Source of the DNA: Halorussus aquaticus
GTDB lineage: Archaea; Halobacteriota; Halobacteria; Halobacteriales; Haladaptataceae
Assembly: GCF_024218795.1 (NCBI RefSeq)
Contig: NZ_CP100400.1
Span: forward strand, 2,480,001 to 2,544,000
Length of the DNA stretch: 64,000 nt
Reading direction: 5' to 3'
The notes under the pieces are model-generated. The model was given only the letters and a program-made list of their open reading frames with translations. It was not told where the DNA came from and did not search any database. This document shows, in pieces, positions 58,818 through 64,000 of the stretch. Positions within the stretch are counted from its first letter, which is position 1, and each line of letters opens with the position of its first letter. Made by a program: the position numbers and the translations under genes.

Positions 58818-59786
58818 ATGACTGAAACACGCACCCGAACACACACCGACGAGCGAACGAACGAGGAATCCGAACGAGAGTCCGAGGAACACCGCTGTCC
58901 CGAGTGCAGCGGTAACCTCGTCACCGACGACGAGCGCGGGGAGACGGTCTGTGCCGAATGCGGACTCGTCGTGGACGAGGACCAGATCGACCCCGGTCCG
59001 GAGTGGCGCGCGTTCGACGCCAGCGAGAAGGACCAGAAGAGTCGGGTCGGCGCACCGACGACGAACACCATGCACGACAAGGGTCTCTCGACCAACATCG
59101 GCTGGCAGAACAAGGACGCCTACGGCAACTCGCTGGGGTCGCGCCAGCGAGAGAAGATGCAGCGTCTCCGCAAGTGGAACGAGCGCTTCCGCACCCGCGA
59201 CTCCAAGGAGCGCAACCTCAAGCAGGCGCTCGGCGAAATCGACCGCATGGCCTCCGCACTCGGCCTGCCGGACAACGTCCGAGAGACCGCGTCGGTCATC
59301 TACCGCCGCGCGCTCGACGAGGACCTCCTCCCCGGCCGCTCCATCGAGGGCGTCGCCACGAGCGCGCTCTACGCCGCGGCCCGGAAGGCGGGCACGCCGC
59401 GCAGTCTGGACGAGATTACCAACGTCTCGCGGGTCGAGAAAGACGAAATCGCCCGAACCTACCGCTACGTCGTCCGGGAACTCAACCTCCAGATTCAGCC
59501 CGCCGACCCCAAGAGCTACGTCCCGCGGTTCGTCTCGGACCTCGGCGTGAGCGAGGAGGTCGAACGCCGCGCCCGAGACCTGCTGGACACCGCGACGGAG
59601 AAGGGAATCCACAGCGGCAAGTCGCCGGTCGGTCTCGCCGCCGCGGCCGTCTACGCCGCCGCGCTACTCAGCAACGAGAAGGTGACCCAGAGCGAGGTCA
59701 GCGACGTCTCCGACATCAGCGAAGTCACGATTCGGAACCGCTACCACGAACTGCTCGAAGCGAAGGAAGACGGCATCGCACTGTAA
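58818..59786 (+). CDS. tfb: Transcription initiation factor IIB (TFB)
   Basis: TFB bridges TBP on the TATA box and RNA polymerase. The 322-aa protein has an acidic N-terminus of ~25 residues and a zinc ribbon (Cys27, Cys30, Cys45, Cys48 in CPECSGN and CAECGLV). The B-reader/linker region (FDASEKDQKSRVGAPTTNTM) and two cyclin folds follow (EIDRMASALGLPDNVRETAS; YVPRFVSDLGVSEEVERRAR). Haloarchaea usually hold several tfb paralogues; this copy has all core parts, and its paralogue number cannot be assigned. Confidence 0.96.
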   Translation: MTETRTRTHTDERTNEESERESEEHRCPECSGNLVTDDERGETVCAECGLVVDEDQIDPGPEWRAFDASEKDQKSRVGAPTTNTMHDKGLSTNIGWQNKDAYGNSLGSRQREKMQRLRKWNERFRTRDSKERNLKQALGEIDRMASALGLPDNVRETASVIYRRALDEDLLPGRSIEGVATSALYAAARKAGTPRSLDEITNVSRVEKDEIARTYRYVVRELNLQIQPADPKSYVPRFVSDLGVSEEVERRARDLLDTATEKGIHSGKSPVGLAAAAVYAAALLSNEKVTQSEVSDVSDISEVTIRNRYHELLEAKEDGIAL

Positions 59787-60031
59787 TTCTCTTTCGTGGC
59801 GTGCGTCGCTAGTCACCCCGCCGAGACGGACGTAGCGCTCTCGAAGACCGAAGTGGCCCTCACAGAAACTGAACGTGCCTCGCACGGAGACTGAAGCATT
59901 TCTTAGCGAGACGAACGCCGGTAGTCCGTGCAGAACTACGTCCTCCCGAGTAGCGGGTCTCCGTCCGAACACCGGGCCGAACGGGAACTCCGACCGAAAT
60001 TCACATGCGTCATCTCTCCGTTCGGCCGGTC

Positions 60032-60514
60032 ATGGAGACGACCCGTCACTTCACTGCGACCGTCTACGTCGTCCACGACGGCGCTATCGCCCTGCACCAC
60101 CACGACAGACTCGACATGTGGCTCTCGCCGGGCGGTCACGTGGACCGCGACGAACTCCCGCGGGAGGCGGCCCGACGCGAGGTCCGCGAAGAGACCGGTC
60201 TCGACGTGGACCTGCTGGAACCCGAGACCGGCGTCGAAGTCGAGGCGGGCCGGGAACTCGCGCCCGCCGAACACGTCATGCTGTTCGACATCGACGTCTA
60301 TCCGGACGGCGAAGTCGGCCACCAGCACATCGACCACGTCTACTTCGCGCGAGCGGCGGACCGCGACATCGACCCCGAAGGCGACGACGAGGCCGACGCC
60401 GAGGCGTGGGAGTGGTTCGCCCGCGAGGACCTCAGGGCGGCCGACGAACTCACCAGCGAGGTCGCCGAAATCGGTCTGGAGGCCATCGAGAAGGTAGCGG
60501 AGCGGTCCGAGTAG
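60032..60514 (+). CDS. NUDIX hydrolase
   Basis: This 160-aa protein has HFTATVYVVHDGAIALHHHD and the NUDIX box GGHVDRDELPREAARREVRE, then ETGL (G-x5-E-x7-REVxEE-x-G-L, all Mg-binding Glu present). NUDIX enzymes split nucleoside diphosphates linked to another group. The substrate is open, and a beta-rich acidic C-terminus (HIDHVYFARAADRDIDPEGD) follows. Start 60032 (METTRHFTATVYVV) is preferred over 60005, which would add nine residues. It stands alone between tfb and a convergent Tat protein. Confidence 0.92.
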   Translation: METTRHFTATVYVVHDGAIALHHHDRLDMWLSPGGHVDRDELPREAARREVREETGLDVDLLEPETGVEVEAGRELAPAEHVMLFDIDVYPDGEVGHQHIDHVYFARAADRDIDPEGDDEADAEAWEWFAREDLRAADELTSEVAEIGLEAIEKVAERSE

Positions 60515-60531
60515 TCGCCACTCGGTTCGGT

Positions 60532-61167
60532 CTACGAGTCGTCGATGTCTAGCGTGACCGTCAGCGGCCCGCTGGCCTCCTCGAACGAGATGGACCCCGA
60601 GTAGCGGTACGTGTCCACCGGGTCCTCGTTGCCCTCGACGGTCCCGCCGACCTCGCCGCGGACGACGTTGCCCTCGACGGTATCGACGCCGAGCGTCCCA
60701 GCCTTCGGTCCCTTCTCGACCCGGCCGGAGACCCGGAACTTGTACGAGACCCTGTCCTCGGCTTCCAGCGTAATCGTGTTCGTCAGTTCCTCGTCCTCGG
60801 TCGTGTCCTCGACCACTTCGCCGTTTATCAGCACCCTGCCCGGACCGCTGAGTTTCAACTCCGTGATTTCGCCCGTGAAGAGCCAATCGTCGTATCGGCC
60901 CTTGCTGGCCGCACCTTCGGCGGTGTTCTCGTCGACGAGGGTATCGTAGCCGTCGCGGTTGGCCTCGCGCTTGAGTTCGCCGCTGACGCTGACGCGGTAC
61001 TCGAACGTCGCGTCGCCCGCGGCCCTGAATCGCAGGCGATTCCACTCGTCTGCGCTCGCGGTTCCGACCATCCCCGCGCCGAGGAGTCCGGCGGCGGTCG
61101 TCCCTTTTAGCACCGTTCGGCGGTCCATCCCGTCGGTCGCTTCTGGTTCTCGTGTTTCGTCGGTCAT
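60532..61167 (-). CDS. Tat-exported protein of unknown function
   Basis: This 211-aa precursor has a Tat motif (GMDRRTVLKGTTAAGLLGAG, then MVGTASADEW as cleavage region). The ~165-residue mature domain is beta-rich, with two similar halves. Each starts with a Phe/Tyr-Arg-Val-Ser-Gly phrase (EYRVSVSGELKRE; YKFRVSGRVEKGP), followed by an acidic turn and strands (TGEITELKLSGPGRVLINGE; YSGSISFEEASGPLTVTLDI). No known family. The gene ends 18 nt from the NUDIX stop (convergent). Its promoter overlaps the inverted repeat at 61202-61236. Confidence 0.78.
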   Translation of the reverse strand: MTDETREPEATDGMDRRTVLKGTTAAGLLGAGMVGTASADEWNRLRFRAAGDATFEYRVSVSGELKREANRDGYDTLVDENTAEGAASKGRYDDWLFTGEITELKLSGPGRVLINGEVVEDTTEDEELTNTITLEAEDRVSYKFRVSGRVEKGPKAGTLGVDTVEGNVVRGEVGGTVEGNEDPVDTYRYSGSISFEEASGPLTVTLDIDDS

Positions 61168-61538
61168 CGTCCGAACCCGTTTCCCGCATCGACCCCGAAT
61201 CGTTTAATCGGGGACGTTCCTCAATCCCGATTAAACTGCTTTTAACGCCGATTAGACTGGATTTGCAGGAGAAACACGGCGTTTCCTAAACGTTCGTCAG
61301 TAGTCTGGCGGCGGGACGGTCCTCGGCCGAAGCGAACGGAGGTGAGAGCGGGAACAAGCGCGGCCTGACTCGGAGTACCGACTCCCTAAGCGCGGTACAT
61401 GGTGGGTAGAACAAAAGCCGTCTCAATCCATGATACTGCCACCATGAGTTGGTCGGCCCAGAGCCTCCGAGACGTATCTAGCCTCGCCGCGAGTCGGAGA
61501 ATCGACGCGAACGGGGACCGCTCGACGGAGGAGGAATC
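61168..61538. other. Divergent spacer with an inverted repeat
   Basis: These 371 nt lie between the Tat protein and the flippase. They contain the 11-bp inverted repeat at 61202-61236 and a third half-site-like GCCGATTAGAC at 61247-61257. An in-frame 34-codon ORF (61444-61548) overlaps the flippase start but is not protein-like. Confidence 0.4.
61202..61236 (-). promoter_or_regulatory. Inverted-repeat operator candidate over a TATA box
   Basis: GTTTAATCGGG (61202-61212) and CCCGATTAAAC (61226-61236) are an exact 11-bp inverted repeat with a 13-nt spacer. The inner arm gives CGATTAAAC on the minus strand ~35 nt before ATG 61167, a likely TATA box. Confidence 0.5.
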
Positions 61539-63020
61539 GTGGCCGTAAAGGACAGACTCTCGCGCGGTCTGAAGATGACGTTCTTGGCGCGGAGCGTCCA
61601 CGTCCTGTCGAACGCGGTGCTGATGGTCCTGCTGACTCGGTTCCTCCTCAGTCCCGGAGAGTACGGCATCCTGTTTCTCGCGCTCTCGATTATCGGCGTC
61701 GCGCGCCTGTTCAGCGACCTCGGCCTCGCGAAGTCCGCGGCGCGCTACGTGACGGAGTTCAAGGAGTCGGACTCCTCGCAAGTACCCTACGTCTTCGAGA
61801 CGGCGCTCAAGTACCGACTGTTGTTCATCGGCGTCGTCGGATGCGGACTCGCGCTGGGTCGGCACTACGTCGCCACCCTCGTCGGAGAACCCGCGGTCGC
61901 ACCCCTGTTGCTCGTCGGTTCGGTGTATCTGGGGTTCCACTCACTCAGCGTCTTCAACGCGCTGCTGTTTCAGGGGTTCAACTGCGTCTCGTGGAGCGCA
62001 CTCGTGCAGGTCGTCAACAACGTCAACCGAATCGTCTTCGCAGTCTTGTTCGTCTTCGTCCTCGGGTTCGGCGCGCTAGGTGCCCTGCTGGGCTATCTCG
62101 TCGGTGCGGCGCTGGGGATGTGCGTCGGCTTCGTCGTCCTCTACAAGTACTTCTACAGCAACTACGAGAAAGCCGACGAACGCGAAGAGGGTCTCTCCCG
62201 CCGTATTCTCGAATACAGCGCGCCGATGACGATAACCCGCGGTGCGGGCGTCCTCAACACGAAAATCGACACCATCCTCATCGGCGTCCTCCTCAATCCC
62301 GCCGCCGTGGGCTTCTACACCCTCGCGAAGCAGATATCCTCGTCTCTCACGGTTCTGGCCGGGTCGCTCGGGTTCAGCATCTCGCCGACCTACGGCGAGC
62401 AGAAGGTGAACGAACGACTCGATCAGGCCTCGCGGATGTACCGCAAGACGCTCGAATACACGCTCCTGCTCTACCTCCCCGGCGCTGTCGGCGTCATCAT
62501 CGTGGCCGAACCGACGATTCGCATCGTCTTCGGCGAGGCGTATCTGTCCGCCGCGCCGGTCCTGCAGGTGCTGGGAATTTACGTGGTCCTGCGAGCGATA
62601 AACGAGACGACGACGAAGGCCCTCGACTTCCTCGGCCGGGCGCGCGTTCGGGCCGTCGCTAAAGGCTCGACTGCGGTCGCCAACTTCCTCCTGAATCTGG
62701 TTCTCATCCCGAGGCTCGGTGTCATCGGGGCCGCGGTGGCGACCGTGATTACCTTCGGAATCTACACGCTCGTCAACGTGTCTGTGATGTACTCCGAACT
62801 CCCGTTGGACTCGAAGCGACTGCTCCGACCGGTCGGACTCATCGGCGTCGTCACGGCCGGGATGGGAGTCCCGGTCCTCGTCGCCACCCAGTACGTCTCC
62901 GGCGTGTTCTCGCTGGTCGGAGTCGTCCTGTTCGGCGTCGCCATCTGGTCCGCGCTGGCGATTCGGACAGGACTGTTAGATATCGGTTCGACGAAATCTT
63001 TCCTGTTGAGTGATCAGTAG
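61539..63020 (+). CDS. Polysaccharide/oligosaccharide flippase (Wzx-like, MOP superfamily)
   Basis: This 493-aa protein has 13-14 hydrophobic helices in the order and spacing of Wzx flippases, which turn lipid-linked glycans over the cytoplasmic membrane. N-terminal VKDRLSRGLKMTFLARSVHV, the charged loop YKYFYSNYEKADEREEG, LLNPAAVGFYTLAKQISSS and PRLGVIGAAVATVITFGIYT are typical. AglR-type proteins do this job in haloarchaeal N-glycosylation. Start is GTG 61539 with a strong GGAGGAGG (61527-61534) 4 nt upstream. No glycosyltransferase is visible beside it, so it may belong to a locus past the window or stand alone. Confidence 0.9.
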   Translation: MAVKDRLSRGLKMTFLARSVHVLSNAVLMVLLTRFLLSPGEYGILFLALSIIGVARLFSDLGLAKSAARYVTEFKESDSSQVPYVFETALKYRLLFIGVVGCGLALGRHYVATLVGEPAVAPLLLVGSVYLGFHSLSVFNALLFQGFNCVSWSALVQVVNNVNRIVFAVLFVFVLGFGALGALLGYLVGAALGMCVGFVVLYKYFYSNYEKADEREEGLSRRILEYSAPMTITRGAGVLNTKIDTILIGVLLNPAAVGFYTLAKQISSSLTVLAGSLGFSISPTYGEQKVNERLDQASRMYRKTLEYTLLLYLPGAVGVIIVAEPTIRIVFGEAYLSAAPVLQVLGIYVVLRAINETTTKALDFLGRARVRAVAKGSTAVANFLLNLVLIPRLGVIGAAVATVITFGIYTLVNVSVMYSELPLDSKRLLRPVGLIGVVTAGMGVPVLVATQYVSGVFSLVGVVLFGVAIWSALAIRTGLLDIGSTKSFLLSDQ

Positions 63021-63103
63021 CCCCGTGTTTTCCCGGATAGAGCGCCTCGAACCGGGGGTGAGCGGAGTTCTCTCTCGACGTCACATTCATGGAATCGGAA
63101 AAT

Positions 63104-63111
63104 ACTTAAAA
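63104..63111 (+). promoter_or_regulatory. TATA box of the last gene
   Basis: ACTTAAAA centred 28 nt before ATG 63136 predicts a leaderless mRNA. Confidence 0.5.
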
Positions 63112-63135
63112 GATGGGTTAAGCATTGAAAGTGGC

Positions 63136-64000
63136 ATGGCACGCGACGAAACGACACGCGAACCATCGGAAGAGGCATCGAACGTCAACAGACGGAACTA
63201 CCTGCGATTGGCTGCCGCGACGGCGGCGTCCGTCACGGCATTCGGCACGGGGGTCACCGCCGCGGCGGACTTCGAGACGATTACCGTCCCCGCGGGCGAG
63301 GTTCGGAGTTTCAGTCTCGGCGACGGCGACACCTTGGAGAACACGCTCATCGACATCTCCGCGTCCGGCGCGGGCTACCGCATCTCGGCCAGCGGCGACG
63401 GCTGGGCGATTCGCAACGTCGGTGTTCGCGGGTACTTCGATGCCAACGTCGACGACCCGATCGTGGCGCTCTGTCCGAACGGCGGGACGGGGACCATCGA
63501 GAACGTCTACCTCGGCGACGGCGGGTACGACGCCCCCGCTGGACTGACTACTGGCATCTTCGTCCACGCCTATCACACGGGTCACATCGACATCGACCGC
63601 GTGAACGTGCAAGGCTGGGCCGGGAACGGCGTCTACGCCAGCGGCCCCGGCAACCACGACGACCACCCCAACCCCGGCGGCGACGGGACGGTCCAGATCA
63701 CCAATTCGTACGCGGCCGACAACCCGACTGCCGACTTCCGACTCGGAACCGACGGTTCGTACTGTAAAAACTGTGTGTGTGAAGGCTCGGGTCGAGGCTA
63801 CTGGGGATTCTACAACACCACGAAACTCATCGACTGCGACGTTCACAACGGAATCTACGCGAGCGACGGTGCGTGGGAGTCGCCCGCCGTGGTGCAGTTG
63901 GAGAACACCCGGTTCTCCGGCGGGACCCACACCTACGTCGACAGCGCCGACATCTCCGGCAGTTCGGCCGGTACTCCCCGCGACCGGATGCCCGACGGCG
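63136..64000 (+). CDS. Tat-exported protein, possible beta-helix (C-terminus beyond window)
   Basis: The frame from ATG 63136 is open to the window end (288 codons). It has a Tat signal (NRRNYLRLAAATAASVTAFG). After TAAADFETITVPAGEVRSFS come repeated short beta strands with Gly/Asn turns (WAIRNVGVRGYFDANVDDPI, IENVYLGDGGYDAPAG, IDIDRVNVQGWAGNGVYASG, LIDCDVHNGIYASDG). This spacing is what a right-handed parallel beta-helix of the pectate-lyase/polygalacturonase type shows. Cysteines in CKNCVCEG may form disulfides. It could act on polysaccharide outside the cell; the catalytic part is not seen. It follows the flippase by 115 nt but has its own promoter. Confidence 0.82.
   Translation, partial: MARDETTREPSEEASNVNRRNYLRLAAATAASVTAFGTGVTAAADFETITVPAGEVRSFSLGDGDTLENTLIDISASGAGYRISASGDGWAIRNVGVRGYFDANVDDPIVALCPNGGTGTIENVYLGDGGYDAPAGLTTGIFVHAYHTGHIDIDRVNVQGWAGNGVYASGPGNHDDHPNPGGDGTVQITNSYAADNPTADFRLGTDGSYCKNCVCEGSGRGYWGFYNTTKLIDCDVHNGIYASDGAWESPAVVQLENTRFSGGTHTYVDSADISGSSAGTPRDRMPDG

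Noticed and set aside
58717-58821. 34-codon frame overlapping the tfb start as ATGA
   Set aside because: The overlap is tempting, but the TATA at 58705-58713 would start transcription after its ATG, and the product (Arg/Thr/Ser-rich) is not protein-like.
61444-61548. 34-codon frame overlapping the flippase start
   Set aside because: No helix, motif or ribosome-binding site supports it; the flippase has its own strong GGAGGAGG.
1-64000. CRISPR array, insertion sequence or prophage
   Set aside because: No regularly spaced direct repeats, transposase, integrase or phage structural genes were seen on either strand.

Overview
The window reads as chromosomal DNA of a halophilic archaeon (class Halobacteria). 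The evidence is high GC with strong G/C third positions, very acidic proteins, many Tat (twin-arginine) precursors and lipoproteins, two surface proteins with PGF-CTERM-type tails, TFB, GatCA, archaeosine-precursor genes (queC/D/E), and AT-rich TATA boxes placed 25-30 nt before start codons (leaderless transcription). Genus cannot be read from the sequence. No rRNA, CRISPR array, transposase or integrase was seen.

Layout. 1-9.9 kb: end of an amidohydrolase, a membrane-anchored winged-helix protein, tRNA-Glu(CTC), an AT-richer stretch with a PH-like membrane protein and a Tat-secreted protein behind a palindrome-rich promoter, RDD and AIM24 proteins on divergent promoters, and a secreted metallo-beta-lactamase-fold hydrolase coupled to a DUF3006 protein. 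9.9-13.1 kb: queD-queE and queC (preQ0 synthesis for archaeosine at tRNA G15) around a membrane protein. 13.1-22.1 kb: two giant PKD-repeat surface proteins that share an N-terminal domain, with a small lipoprotein between them. 22.5-30.2 kb: two EamA exporters, a histidine kinase broken by an in-frame TAG, corA with a tiny membrane ORF fused by a GTGA overlap, a DUF6517 lipoprotein, an SPW-repeat protein and an acidic PRC-barrel protein. 30.3-39.7 kb: cysS, purA, a Trm112-like protein, two UPF0058 proteins, small regulators and a large linker/coiled-coil protein.

40.6-52.5 kb is a menaquinone locus: menF-menD, then menB, then menA-menC-menE with overlapping reading frames. It takes chorismate to isochorismate (MenF), SEPHCHC (MenD), o-succinylbenzoate (MenC), its CoA ester (MenE), DHNA-CoA (MenB) and prenylated DHNA (MenA). 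MenH, a DHNA-CoA thioesterase and the final methyltransferase are not here. Set among these genes are the remnant of an S9 peptidase, an aminotransferase, a Tat-exported 101-aa precursor ending in an eight-cysteine peptide, and a thioredoxin-reductase-like flavoprotein.

52.8-64 kb: TANGO2/NRDE, MarR-like, MOSC, Yip1 and ZIP proteins, gatC-gatA, tfb, a NUDIX hydrolase, a Tat protein behind an inverted-repeat promoter, a polysaccharide flippase, and the start of a Tat-exported protein that may be a beta-helix and runs off the window.

Most unusual points: the Cys-rich secreted peptide beside a CxxC flavoprotein, the paired surface proteins with an unnamed shared domain and an internal module duplication, the two broken genes, and several intergenic stem-forming elements.
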